Assembly: GCA_004557075.1 (NCBI GenBank)
Contig: SFEX01000010.1
Location: 1 to 53,817 of the forward strand
DNA: 53,817 nucleotides
Reading direction: 5' to 3'
DNA from: Clostridiales bacterium
GTDB taxonomy: Bacteria; Bacillota; Clostridia; Oscillospirales; Oscillospiraceae
Each line of letters begins with the position of its first letter. Within the stretch, counting starts at the first letter, position 1. The notes beneath the pieces are model-generated. The model worked only from the letters and a program-made list of their open reading frames with translations, was not told the DNA's origin and ran no database searches. A program made the position numbers and the translations under genes. Below are positions 8,582-17,262 of the stretch, piece by piece.

Positions 8582-8610
8582 TTGAGAGCGGGATAAATGT
8601 GTGATATCAT
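8582..8610 (+). promoter_or_regulatory. Sigma-A-type promoter for the transglutaminase/dlt-like operon
   Basis: TTGAGA and TATCAT are separated by 17 bases. The predicted start near 8617 gives a leader of about 40 bases before the ATG at 8656. No other convincing promoter is seen before 16.7 kb. Confidence 0.6.
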
Positions 8611-8655
8611 ATATATTTGTCGAATTGGGAGTAATAATATCGGAGGTGTATCCGT

Positions 8656-10773
8656 ATGGAAGAAACCGTTATTGTTGAAGAAAATAAAGAAGAGACGAAA
8701 AAACGCTCCGGAAGCGGGAGACACAGAAAACCCGAAAAGCCGAAAAAGAGCCGCAAGGGGCTTATAATCGCGCTTGCGGTGGTGCTGGCTTTGGCGATCA
8801 TAGCGGCGCTTGTGGTGTTCGTGCTGTACGGCGGCATGCATATGTTCCTTAAGACCGAGCTTGGCGAGGGCGCTCCGGCGGCGTCGGAGTTTTTGAAGGG
8901 TGACGGCGAGGCAAGCTACATAGGCGAGCCTGACGTGAGCGTAACCGAGGAGGGCAGCTATGTCCTCAAAATAAAGAGCGACGGCAGGGTTCGTCCCGTG
9001 CTGCTCGTGGTGAGGGATACCAAGGCCCCCGAGGGCGAGAGCGCGGACGCGTCTATCACCATCGACGATGAGTCCATGAAGCCCGAGGATGCGCTCAAGG
9101 ACGTGGATGATGCCTCGGAGTACACCGTCAAATGGCTCAGCGAGCCTGAGTACGGCAAGGCAGGCGAGTATGACTGCAAGATAGAGCTTAAAGACGCGCA
9201 CGGCAACTCCCGCACCGTGGAGACAAAAATCGCGGTGCTCGGCGCCGTTGACGTGCTCAAGCATGAGTTAGGCCAGCCCCGTCCGCAGCTTTCTGACTTC
9301 ATGGTCGTTGAGAGGGACGATGCGGAATTTGTGACCGACCTCGACGATATAAGCTGGGATGAGCTTGGCGACAGCACCGTTGAGATAAAATTCGACGGCA
9401 AGACCTACAGCTCGACCCTGAGAATTGAGGACACTACAGCGCCCGTTCCCGACCTTGTGCCGCTGGCGGTACTTCCGGACGCCGAGCCCGAGGCATCCGA
9501 GCTTGCCGTAGGCTGCGACGATGCGGGTAAGGTTAGCTATGAATTTGAAGCCGAGCCGAATCTCTCCAAGGTGGGCACAGTCGAGTGCAGCGTCAAGGCG
9601 ACCGATGAGGCCGGAAACAGCACGGAGGCAAAGGGGAAGATCCTTGTGTGCGACGCGCTGGCGGAGTTTGAAGCGTCAAACGAAACGCTCAGCGAGAGCG
9701 CGGTTTTGGAGCAGATAGGCTCGGATTACGCGGGCTATAAAATGGAGAGCGAGCCGTTTGAGCTCAACAGCCTCGGCGCGCATGCCGTGACCTTTACAAA
9801 GGGCGAGGAAAAAATAACGGTAGGCGTCACCGTAAAGGACACCACCGCACCCGCCGCCGAGGGCATCGACTGCCCGTGCAGCACCGGCTACTACTGCCAG
9901 CCGATAAAATTTATCACAAATGTTGTCGATGTAAGCCCTGTTAAGGCGAGATTTGTAAACGAGCCGGACTGGAGCGTCGAGGGCGAGCAGGAGGTTGAGA
10001 TCATAGTCTCCGACCGCTCGGGAAATGAGACGACGGTAAAGGCAAAGGCGGTAATATCCCCCGACGAGACAGCCCCCGTTATTTATGCTGCGCGCGACCG
10101 CTACTGCTATGTGGACGAGGCCGTTGCGTATTTCAAGGAGGTCTTTGCCGAGGATAACGCAGACCCCGACGTGGAGCTGACGGTCGATAAATCCAAGGTC
10201 GATCCCAAAACACCGGGCGAGTACGATGTGACATACACTGCGACCGACCACGAGGGCAACAAGAGCAGCGTCACGGTAAAATTCACCTTTATAGAGAAGA
10301 AGATAACTGACGAGCAGCTTGACAAAGAGGTCGACAGGGTTATCGGCGAGATCCTCACCGATGACATGAGCCTTGAGCAGCAGGCAAGAGCGATATACGA
10401 CTACTGCTACAAGAACATCACCTACTGGGGAACCTCCGACAAGACCGACTGGAAATCCGAGGCCTACCGCGGCCTTACCGAGGGCGTGGGCGACTGCTTT
10501 ACCTTCTACTCGGCAAGCTATGCCCTGCTCCAGAAGACCGAGTGTCAGGTGCTCAGCGTTGAGCGCTTAAACGGCGCGACGCAGCATTTCTGGTGCCTTG
10601 TGAATCTCGGCAGCGGCTGGTATCACTTTGACACCTGCAATGTCGGCCCTCAGCATCTGTACTGCTTCATGAAAACAAGCGAGGAGCTGTCGCAGTACAG
10701 CGGACAGTACTGGCGCTTTGACACCACGCTTTATCCCGCAGTGGAGACCATTCCCTACGCAATGGAAAACTGA
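8656..10773 (+). CDS. Membrane-anchored protein with Ig-like repeats and a C-terminal transglutaminase-like domain
   Basis: The 705-residue protein has a basic cytoplasmic N-terminus (about 1-34, many Lys/Arg), one membrane segment (about 35-57) and a long extracytoplasmic part. Residues about 65-550 form a series of beta-sandwich repeats marked by recurring DTTAP or DETAPV phrases, like the DUF5011/bacterial Ig-like family. The C-terminal domain is transglutaminase-like, with Cys614 (GDCFTFYSA), His644 (QHFWCLV) and Asp659 (YHFDTC) as the expected triad. Such domains act as cysteine proteases or cross-linkers at the cell surface. The gene ends two bases before the dltA-like gene, so it is probably translationally coupled to the acylation genes. 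The substrate is unknown. Confidence 0.85.
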   Translation: MEETVIVEENKEETKKRSGSGRHRKPEKPKKSRKGLIIALAVVLALAIIAALVVFVLYGGMHMFLKTELGEGAPAASEFLKGDGEASYIGEPDVSVTEEGSYVLKIKSDGRVRPVLLVVRDTKAPEGESADASITIDDESMKPEDALKDVDDASEYTVKWLSEPEYGKAGEYDCKIELKDAHGNSRTVETKIAVLGAVDVLKHELGQPRPQLSDFMVVERDDAEFVTDLDDISWDELGDSTVEIKFDGKTYSSTLRIEDTTAPVPDLVPLAVLPDAEPEASELAVGCDDAGKVSYEFEAEPNLSKVGTVECSVKATDEAGNSTEAKGKILVCDALAEFEASNETLSESAVLEQIGSDYAGYKMESEPFELNSLGAHAVTFTKGEEKITVGVTVKDTTAPAAEGIDCPCSTGYYCQPIKFITNVVDVSPVKARFVNEPDWSVEGEQEVEIIVSDRSGNETTVKAKAVISPDETAPVIYAARDRYCYVDEAVAYFKEVFAEDNADPDVELTVDKSKVDPKTPGEYDVTYTATDHEGNKSSVTVKFTFIEKKITDEQLDKEVDRVIGEILTDDMSLEQQARAIYDYCYKNITYWGTSDKTDWKSEAYRGLTEGVGDCFTFYSASYALLQKTECQVLSVERLNGATQHFWCLVNLGSGWYHFDTCNVGPQHLYCFMKTSEELSQYSGQYWRFDTTLYPAVETIPYAMEN

Positions 10774-10775
10774 TA

Positions 10776-12278
10776 ATGAAAAACATTCTTGAATTTCTTG
10801 AAAATACCGCGCCGAAGCTTGGAGACAAGCCCGCTTTCGCGGACGAGAGCGGAAGCCTGAGCTTTGCTGAGCTTCTGCGCCTTGCGCGGGCGGGGGGAAG
10901 CTTCCTCGCGGAGCGCGGGATATACAGGCAGCCGGTCGTGGTGTTTATGGACAAAGCGCCGCGCACGATAGCCGCGTTCTTTGCCGTGATGTACGCCGGC
11001 TGCTGCTATGTGCCGCTTGAAAAAGGTATGCCGCTGCACCGTCTGCGCATGATATTGCAGCGCCTCCAGCCGCAGGCGATAGTATGCGACGAAGAATCCG
11101 CAGCCCTTGCCGCCGAGCTTGGCGCCGGCGATAAGGTCATTGACAGCTCCGAGCTGTTCGCAGCAGAGACAGACGATGCCTCCCTTGCCGCTATCCGCCG
11201 CCGCCATATTGACACGGATCCCGCGTATATAGTCTTTACCTCCGGCAGCACAGGCGTGCCCAAGGGCGTCACCGCCTGCCACCGCTCGGTGATAGACTAT
11301 GCAAACGCGCTCTGCCCGGTGATAGGCGCGTCGGAGGACAGCCGCTTTGCCATGCAGGTGCCGCTGTATGTAGATGCCTGCATGAAGGAGATACTCTCGG
11401 TCATAAAATGCGGCTCAACGGCGTTTCTGATGCCGCAGAGCCTGTTCATGTCGCCGCTGAGGGTGCTGGACTTTTTAAACAGATATGAGATCAATACGAT
11501 ATGCTGGGTCGCCTCCGCGCTGACGCTCGTGTCCGGGCTGGGCGCGTTTGAGGAAGGCCGCCCCGAGCACATGAAAACCGTGTGCTTCGGCAGCGAGGTG
11601 TTCCCCGTAAAGCAGCTTCACCTTTGGCAGAGCGCCTGCCCGGAGGCTCGGTTTATAAACCTCTACGGCCCGACGGAGGCTACGGGGATGTCCTTTTACT
11701 TTAACGTTGACCGCGACTTTGCCGAGGGCGAGGCGATCCCCGTCGGCAGACCCTTTGACAATACAGATTTCATCCTTCTGCGCGAGGACGATACGGAAGC
11801 TCCGGCCGGCGAGCCGGGCGAGATATGCATACGCGGAACCGCCCTTTCCCTCGGCTACTTCGACGACCCCGAGCGCACCGCTGCGGCGTTCACGCAAAAT
11901 CCGCTCAACCCCCACTACCCGGAGACGGTATACCGCACCGGAGATATCGGCAGGCTAAACGAGCGCGGGGAGCTTGTGTTCATATCCCGCAAGGACAGCC
12001 AGATAAAGAACATGGGTCACCGCATCGAGCTTGGCGAGATCGAAAGCTGCGCCTGCCTGTGCGGGGGCGTTGAGAGCGCCTGCTGCCTGTTTGAGAAGGA
12101 AAAAAGCAAGCTGTATCTGTATTACATGGGCACAGCCGACGAAAAAAGCGTGCAAAAGCACCTACGAAAGGAGCTTCCGAGGTACATGGTGCCGACAAAG
12201 CTATATCGCATGCAGACGCTGCCCCTGCTGCCCAACGGAAAAATAGACAGAAAATCACTGATAGATATGGAGAGATAA
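10776..12278 (+). CDS. DltA-like amino-acid adenylating enzyme (carrier-protein ligase)
   Basis: The 500-residue ANL-superfamily enzyme activates an amino acid (D-alanine in true DltA) with ATP and loads it on the phosphopantetheine of a carrier protein. Core motifs are in order: FTSGSTGVPKGV near 154, NLYGPTEATG near 295, YRTGDIGRL and KNMGHRIELGEIE, and the C-terminal catalytic Lys489 in LPNGKID. The size matches DltA and not a full NRPS module. It is followed 2 bases later by the carrier protein, then MBOAT and SGNH genes, the classical dltABCD gene content in the order A-C-B-D. D-Ala is the likely but unproven substrate; the pocket differs enough from textbook DltA to leave this open. Confidence 0.85.
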   Translation: MKNILEFLENTAPKLGDKPAFADESGSLSFAELLRLARAGGSFLAERGIYRQPVVVFMDKAPRTIAAFFAVMYAGCCYVPLEKGMPLHRLRMILQRLQPQAIVCDEESAALAAELGAGDKVIDSSELFAAETDDASLAAIRRRHIDTDPAYIVFTSGSTGVPKGVTACHRSVIDYANALCPVIGASEDSRFAMQVPLYVDACMKEILSVIKCGSTAFLMPQSLFMSPLRVLDFLNRYEINTICWVASALTLVSGLGAFEEGRPEHMKTVCFGSEVFPVKQLHLWQSACPEARFINLYGPTEATGMSFYFNVDRDFAEGEAIPVGRPFDNTDFILLREDDTEAPAGEPGEICIRGTALSLGYFDDPERTAAAFTQNPLNPHYPETVYRTGDIGRLNERGELVFISRKDSQIKNMGHRIELGEIESCACLCGGVESACCLFEKEKSKLYLYYMGTADEKSVQKHLRKELPRYMVPTKLYRMQTLPLLPNGKIDRKSLIDMER

Positions 12279-12280
12279 GC

Positions 12281-12508
12281 ATGGACGAAATTATTGAGAT
12301 TCTGAACGGTCTCGGCCTTGACGCGGACATTGAGCACTGCACGAGCCTTGTTGACGACGGGATACTTGCAAGCCTTGATATCGTCAGCATAATCGCCGAG
12401 CTTTCCGACGTTTTTGACATCACCATTCCGGCGCGCGACATCGTCCCGGAGAATTTCAACTCCGCCGAGGCCATGCTGAACATGGTAAACCGCCTGCTTG
12501 ACGATTAA
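12281..12508 (+). CDS. DltC-like acyl carrier protein
   Basis: This 75-residue acidic four-helix carrier protein would receive the aminoacyl group from the adenylating enzyme. The phosphopantetheine Ser is Ser31 in DDGILASLDIVSII. The usual Asp before this Ser is Ala here, a deviation from the DSL signature. It resembles DltC more than the fatty-acid carrier AcpP at 43058, which has the normal ADSLDVVEL. It sits between the adenylating enzyme (2-base gap) and the MBOAT gene (3-base gap). Confidence 0.85.
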   Translation: MDEIIEILNGLGLDADIEHCTSLVDDGILASLDIVSIIAELSDVFDITIPARDIVPENFNSAEAMLNMVNRLLDD

Positions 12509-12511
12509 GCC

Positions 12512-14095
12512 GTGCTGTTCACATCCTATGGCTTCATAGCCTTTCTAATAGCGCTTTTCGCGCTGTATTACATCATTCCCAAGCGCTTTCAGTGGCTTCT
12601 GCTCTTAGCGGCGAATATCCTGTTTTACGCCTGCGCGGGCTGGCAGGGGCTATGCTTCATGGCGGCGACGGTTATCGTCTCCTGGGCGGCTACAAACCTC
12701 ATGGGCGCGTCGCTGAAAAAGCAAAAAGCGTATCTTGCCACGCCGGAGGCAAAGGCGCTGCCGCGCGAGGAGCGCAAGGCATATAAAAAGGCTCGGGAAA
12801 AGGATAGAAAGCGCATATTTGTGGCAGCGCTTATCGCCGATATCGGCATACTCGCCGCGCTCAAATATACAAACTTCCTGATAAACAATGTAAATTCCCT
12901 GTTTTCGGCGGGAATCGGCAATGTCGATTGGGTGCTGCCGCTCGGCATATCGTTTTACACCTTCCAGACGGTCAGCTACGTTATCGACGTGTACTGGGAG
13001 AAGGTCGAGCCGGAGAAGAATATCCTGCGCGTTGCGCTGTTTACATCGTTTTTCCCCCTGTTGATACAGGGTCCCATATCCCGCTTCGGCGATCTGAGCG
13101 AAACACTTTTTGCCGAGCACAAGGCGGATTTCAAGCAGATATCCTTCGGCATCCAGCGCATATTGTGGGGCTATTTCAAAAAGCTCGTCATTGCCGACAG
13201 GCTTCTTGTCGCGGTAACGGCGCTGTGCGGCGACCCGGCGGCGTACTCGGGCGCATATGTGTTCATAGGCGCTGTGTTGTACGCGGCGGAGCTTTACGCC
13301 GACTTCACCGGCGGTATCGACATCACCATCGGCATCGCCCAGGTGCTTGGGATAAGCGTTAAGGAAAACTTCCTGCGCCCGTATTTCTCGCGCAATATCG
13401 CTGAGTACTGGCGGCGCTGGCATATCTCCATGGGCACATGGTTCAAGGACTATATCTTCTATCCGCTGTCGGTCGCACCGTGGCTTCTGCGCCTGAGCAA
13501 ATCCGCGCGCCAAAAAATATCCGACGGATTCGGCAGAAAACTGTCAGTGTATATCTCCACCATCGTCACATGGTTTCTCACCGGCCTATGGCACGGCGCC
13601 GCGTGGAACTTCGTCGTGTGGGGACTGCTGAACGCATTTTTCATTCTGCTTGCCGAGGAGATAAAGCCGCTCTCGCAGCGCTTCCGAGCAAGGCACGAGG
13701 GCCTTACAGCAGGCTTTGGCTACAGAGTGTTTGAAACCCTGCGCACCTTCCTGCTCATGTGCTCCCTGCGCATTTTGGACTGCTACAGGGACGTCGCGGT
13801 GTCGTTCAAAGCCTTTTGGTCGGTGTTTACGACAAATAACTGGGCGGAGGCATTTTCCGGCGAGCTTTTAAATCTCGGCCTCGGTGTCGGGGACTACATA
13901 GTCGCGGGCTTGGGCGTTGCGCTTATGTTCACTGTGAGCTGCGTTCAGGAGAAATGCGGCAGCGTGCGGGAGCTTGCATGGAAAAAGCCCGCAGTTTCGT
14001 ATGTGCTGTTTGGCGCGCTTGCGATTGTGATTTTGGTGTTCGGCGCTTACGGCGTCGGCTACGATTCAACACAGTTTATCTATAACCAGTTTTGA
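12512..14095 (+). CDS. DltB-like MBOAT membrane acyltransferase
   Basis: The 527-residue protein has about 11-12 membrane segments and belongs to the MBOAT family (DltB/AlgI group), which moves the acyl group from the carrier protein across the membrane. The signature region WRRWHISMGTWFKDYIFYPL is followed by the catalytic His361 in LWHGAAWNFVVWG. A charged cytoplasmic loop lies at about 68-100. It starts with GTG three bases after the carrier gene stop, and no good ribosome site of its own is seen, which suggests translational coupling. DltX, the small peptide of Bacillus dlt operons, was not found. Confidence 0.87.
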   Translation: MLFTSYGFIAFLIALFALYYIIPKRFQWLLLLAANILFYACAGWQGLCFMAATVIVSWAATNLMGASLKKQKAYLATPEAKALPREERKAYKKAREKDRKRIFVAALIADIGILAALKYTNFLINNVNSLFSAGIGNVDWVLPLGISFYTFQTVSYVIDVYWEKVEPEKNILRVALFTSFFPLLIQGPISRFGDLSETLFAEHKADFKQISFGIQRILWGYFKKLVIADRLLVAVTALCGDPAAYSGAYVFIGAVLYAAELYADFTGGIDITIGIAQVLGISVKENFLRPYFSRNIAEYWRRWHISMGTWFKDYIFYPLSVAPWLLRLSKSARQKISDGFGRKLSVYISTIVTWFLTGLWHGAAWNFVVWGLLNAFFILLAEEIKPLSQRFRARHEGLTAGFGYRVFETLRTFLLMCSLRILDCYRDVAVSFKAFWSVFTTNNWAEAFSGELLNLGLGVGDYIVAGLGVALMFTVSCVQEKCGSVRELAWKKPAVSYVLFGALAIVILVFGAYGVGYDSTQFIYNQF

Positions 14096-14104
14096 GGATA
14101 AGCG

Positions 14105-15187
14105 ATGATAACAAAATCCCGCAAAAAACTGCATATTGTGTGCATAGCCGTGTGCCTTATCGTTCTTATCGCGGCGGTGTGGCTGCTCGGCAGGCTTTTT
14201 GAGCCTAAGTATATGTCCGGCGTGCTCGAGGGCGCGATGACGGCGGAGTACTATGACGAGGTGACACCGCACGACGTTGTGTTCATCGGCGACTGCGAGG
14301 TGTATGAAAATTTCTCACCCGTCACGATGTGGGAAGAGCAGGGGATAACGAGCTATATTCGCGGCTCTGCCCAGCAGCTTATCTGGCAGTCGTACTACCT
14401 GCTTGAGGAGGTATTTGAGCGGGAGTCGCCGAAGGTAGTTGTGTATAACGTGCAGTCGATGAAATACGATGAGCCTCAGAGCGAGGCGTATAACCGCATG
14501 ACGCTCGACGGCATGCCCTTATCCAAGATAAAGCTTGACGCGATAAAGGCGTCCATGACAGAGGACGAGGAGCTTATAAGCTACCTTGTGCCGCTGCTGC
14601 GCTATCACTCCCGCTGGTCTGAGCTGAGTGCCGAGGACTTTGAATATATCTTCAGCCGCGACAAGGTCACGGTCGCGGGATATCTCATGCGCGCGGACGT
14701 AAAGCCCATGACGAAACTGCCCGCGGCGCCCGTGCTCGAGGACGTAACGATAGGCGATACCTGTTGGGAGTACCTTGACAAAATACGCGAAACGTGCGAT
14801 GCTAACGGGGCGACGCTTATTCTTATAAAATCGCCCAGCCTCTGGCCGCACTGGTACGATGAGTGGGACGAGCAAATAAGCGATTACGCCAATAAATACG
14901 GCCTTGATTATATTAATTTCCTGCCTCTGTCGGATGATATCGGCATTGATATGCAGACCGACACCTATGACGGCGGCCTGCACCTGAATGTCTACGGTGC
15001 GCAGAAGCTGTCGGCGTATTTTGCAAAGCTGCTGAGCGAGGACTACGGTGTCCCCGACCGGCGGGATGATGCGGATATTTCCGCCGACTGGGCGGAAAAG
15101 ACCGGGGCATACTATGAGCTTTTGGCCGCCCAGAAAGCGGAGCTTGAAGAATACGGCTACCTCAAAAGCTGGACTTTAGGAGAATGA
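14105..15187 (+). CDS. DltD-like SGNH-fold membrane protein with a Cys in the nucleophile position
   Basis: The 360-residue protein has one N-terminal membrane segment (about 10-30) and an extracytoplasmic SGNH/DltD-like domain. Where DltD has Gly-x-Ser, this protein reads FIGDCEVYENFSP, placing Cys64 at the nucleophile position. The C-terminal catalytic pair is present as Asp289 and His293 in YDGGLHLNVYG. DltD transfers D-alanine to teichoic acid outside the membrane, so by position this protein should do the final transfer, possibly through a thioester (inference). It follows the MBOAT gene by 9 bases with AGGATAAGCG as ribosome site. Confidence 0.8.
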   Translation: MITKSRKKLHIVCIAVCLIVLIAAVWLLGRLFEPKYMSGVLEGAMTAEYYDEVTPHDVVFIGDCEVYENFSPVTMWEEQGITSYIRGSAQQLIWQSYYLLEEVFERESPKVVVYNVQSMKYDEPQSEAYNRMTLDGMPLSKIKLDAIKASMTEDEELISYLVPLLRYHSRWSELSAEDFEYIFSRDKVTVAGYLMRADVKPMTKLPAAPVLEDVTIGDTCWEYLDKIRETCDANGATLILIKSPSLWPHWYDEWDEQISDYANKYGLDYINFLPLSDDIGIDMQTDTYDGGLHLNVYGAQKLSAYFAKLLSEDYGVPDRRDDADISADWAEKTGAYYELLAAQKAELEEYGYLKSWTLGE

Positions 15188-15189
15188 TT

Positions 15190-15732
15190 ATGAAAAAAAC
15201 CACCGCGCTTGTGCTTGCGATACTCATGATTTTTGCGCTGTGCGCCTGCAACGGCGATAAGCCCGCGCCGGATAAGCCCGACGATGATGCGGCGGAGTAC
15301 ACGCCCGATTACGGCGAGCTGTACTACGTATCGGGCGATGTGAAATTCGGCATCATGGATGCTGCCGAGCCCGTGCTGGAGGCTCTCGGCGAGCCGCAGG
15401 GCACCTTTGAGTCTGATAGCTGCGCGTATCAGGGCAAGGACATGTTCTATTACTACGACGGCTTTGAGATCATGGTAAACGACGTTGACGGCACTGAGCG
15501 CATAACCGGCATCACCCTTGCCGATGACACCGTTTCAAACCCGCAGGGCGTGAAGATAGGCATGGATATGACCGAGGCGCTGGCTCTCATGAGTGAAACG
15601 AACCTTCAGGCTACGCAGTCGGGCGATGTTTATAAATTCGTCTGCGGCTCGACCATGCTCCGGCTCAAGGCCGGCGAGGACGGCGCGGTTACGGCGGCCG
15701 AGTACTGCGTTGCGGCAAATCAGGAGGATTGA
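15190..15732 (+). CDS. Predicted lipoprotein of the dlt-like operon, unknown function
   Basis: A 180-residue lipoprotein with signal peptide and lipobox FALCAC (Cys at about 20), then an Asp/Pro-rich linker and one small globular domain (about 45-180). The ATG at 15190 is chosen because AGGAG lies 7 bases ahead; an ATG at 15184 overlapping the previous stop is too close to the site. No catalytic motif is recognised. Two similar halves around GEPQGTFESDSCAYQ and KIGMDMTEALALMSE are reminiscent of small beta-rich lipoproteins in Clostridia. Its location just after the SGNH gene suggests an accessory or sensor role at the surface (inference). Confidence 0.75.
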   Translation: MKKTTALVLAILMIFALCACNGDKPAPDKPDDDAAEYTPDYGELYYVSGDVKFGIMDAAEPVLEALGEPQGTFESDSCAYQGKDMFYYYDGFEIMVNDVDGTERITGITLADDTVSNPQGVKIGMDMTEALALMSETNLQATQSGDVYKFVCGSTMLRLKAGEDGAVTAAEYCVAANQED

Positions 15733-15737
15733 GCGAT

Positions 15738-16712
15738 ATGAGTAAATATGTCCCCATGAGCGCGGAAGCGGCTTTCGCGGATATCGAGTCGATAATGGGC
15801 TCGGATGAGAGCGCGCTGGAAAAGGCCAAAAAGCTGTGCTATAAGGGCACTGTGTGCTACGATAATGATGACGATATCCCCGCCGCCGCGTATTATGACG
15901 AGGCTTTGGCCACCGGCGTGCTGGAGGATGAGAACCTTTATGAGATACAGTTTCGCTGCGGCGTGAGCTACGCCGAACACGACGGCAAAAAGTCTATAGA
16001 TATGCTCAAAAAAGCCGCCGAGGGCGGACACGTCAAGGCAATGCTTAACCTCGCAATGTGCTATCTCAGGGGTAAGGGCACGGCGAAGAATGAGAAGGAA
16101 TGCTTCGCGTGGGCGCAAAAAGCCGCCGAGATGGGCGACGTGGAGGCGATGTACCTTTGCGCCGTGTGCCTTGAGGACGGTGTCGGCACAGCTAAGGATG
16201 ATACCGCGTCCTTCGTGCTCATGAAGCGCGCAGCCGAGGGCGGCATCGTTGACGCTATGTACAAAACAGCCATCAACCACGACAGAGGTAACGGCACCTT
16301 CCCAAATCCCAAGGAGGCGTTCGAGTGGTTCAAAAACGCGGCCGAGATGGGGCATCCCGACGCTATGCACGACCTCGGCGCCTGCTACGCAAACGGCGAG
16401 GGAACCGTTGCCGACCCGTCCGAGGCGTTCCGCTGGATGAAGCTTTCAGCCGATAACGGCAATGTTGACGCCATGCGCATCGCCGGAGGCTGCTATTATA
16501 ACGGCTTCGGCGTTAAGGAAAACCCCAAAAAGGCGTTTGAGCTGTTTAGAAAAGCCGCAGAACTCGGCGATGTTGACTCAATGCGCCTTGTTGCCGACTG
16601 CTACGCGATCGGCAGCGGCACAAAGGTAAACCGCGCCGAGGCGGAAAAGTGGTATCGCACAGCCGCCCAGAACGGCGATATAGATTCGCGCGAAATGCTG
16701 GGTGAAATATAA
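15738..16712 (+). CDS. Sel1-like (TPR-type) repeat protein
   Basis: The 324-residue protein has no signal peptide and about six Sel1-like repeats of 36 residues from about residue 85 to the end. Each has the pattern AAExGxxxAMxxLAxCYxxGxGTxxNxxEAFxWxxKA. Such solenoids act as protein-protein scaffolds. The ATG at 15738 has AGGAGG 10 bases upstream, overlapping the end of the lipoprotein gene. It is the last gene of the operon and is followed by a terminator. A regulatory or scaffolding role for the surface-modification genes is inferred from position only. Confidence 0.85.
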   Translation: MSKYVPMSAEAAFADIESIMGSDESALEKAKKLCYKGTVCYDNDDDIPAAAYYDEALATGVLEDENLYEIQFRCGVSYAEHDGKKSIDMLKKAAEGGHVKAMLNLAMCYLRGKGTAKNEKECFAWAQKAAEMGDVEAMYLCAVCLEDGVGTAKDDTASFVLMKRAAEGGIVDAMYKTAINHDRGNGTFPNPKEAFEWFKNAAEMGHPDAMHDLGACYANGEGTVADPSEAFRWMKLSADNGNVDAMRIAGGCYYNGFGVKENPKKAFELFRKAAELGDVDSMRLVADCYAIGSGTKVNRAEAEKWYRTAAQNGDIDSREMLGEI

Positions 16713-16717
16713 TAAGT

Positions 16718-16751
16718 AAAAATCTCCGATCATTCAGATCGGAGATTTTTT
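16718..16751 (+). terminator. Intrinsic terminator of the dlt-like operon
   Basis: Arms ATCTCCGATC and GATCGGAGAT with loop ATTCA, followed by six Ts, start 5-9 bases after the Sel1 gene. This closes the seven-gene operon. Confidence 0.9.
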
Positions 16752-16893
16752 GTGCTTTGTCAGCATAAAGGCGGCAGCAGTCCCAGTGCGAACGTAGTGC
16801 AAAGCAGTGTACACCTTCGCCTGCCGGCCCCCGCAATAATTACAAGGCTCTGCGCGGTTTAATATACGCTGTTACTTCTACGGAACGTGTCCG

Positions 16894-17000
16894 GTAAAGC
16901 GTTGTTGAACATTGCTGTTTCTAATTAAGCGCGCGAGTGCAAAAGAGACAACTGCCAATCTTACCGGTCGTGATACCGCAAAAACGATTTCTTGAAGCGT
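16894..17000. repeat. Dispersed intergenic repeat, copy B
   Basis: It shares with copy A the words TAAAGCGTTGTT, TAATTAAG-GCGCGAGTGCA and TTACCGGTCG-TGA-ACCGCAAAAACGA, in the same order and spacing. The 140 bases between the terminator at 16751 and this copy hold nothing I can recognise. Confidence 0.75.
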
Positions 17001-17018
17001 AAAAACGAAAAGAAAAGA

Positions 17019-17177
17019 TCACCAGTAGCCGGAAATGCCGTCGGGAGCGAGCGGGTCATCGCGTTTGTTGTCTTTCTCCCGCTCTTTGCCTCTGTAATCA
17101 CGGTAAGCAACGTTCTCCCGCTCCGGCAGACTGCCGCGCTCCTTAGCTGCATTTTTTGTATTTTTCTTTTTGGACAT
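17019..17177 (-). CDS. Small basic protein of 52 residues, unknown function
   Basis: The ATG at 17177 has a perfect-looking GGAGGTG ribosome site 7 bases upstream. The product is highly charged and hydrophilic, starting MSKKKNTKNAAKERG and ending DPLAPDGISGYW, with no membrane segment. The ribosome site lies in the 3' arm of a terminator-like hairpin, so expression may be conditional. I do not recognise a family. It is the third minus-strand gene after spoVAC and the XRE regulator. Confidence 0.6.
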   Translation of the reverse strand: MSKKKNTKNAAKERGSLPERENVAYRDYRGKEREKDNKRDDPLAPDGISGYW

Positions 17178-17218
17178 AAAAAACACCTCCCGTTTTATTG
17201 TGCGCACACGGGAGGTAT
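17178..17218 (-). terminator. Terminator-like hairpin whose 3' arm contains a ribosome binding site
   Basis: On the minus strand, arms ATACCTCCCG and CGGGAGGTGT (10 bp, one wobble) enclose a 16-base loop with the palindrome TGTGCGCACA. A run of five Ts follows and then the ATG of the 52-codon gene. The GGAGGTG ribosome site is entirely inside the 3' arm. Confidence 0.75.
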
Positions 17219-17262
17219 ATATGCAAAAACAGCAGCGACAAGGCATTTTTGCTGCGTCGCTG

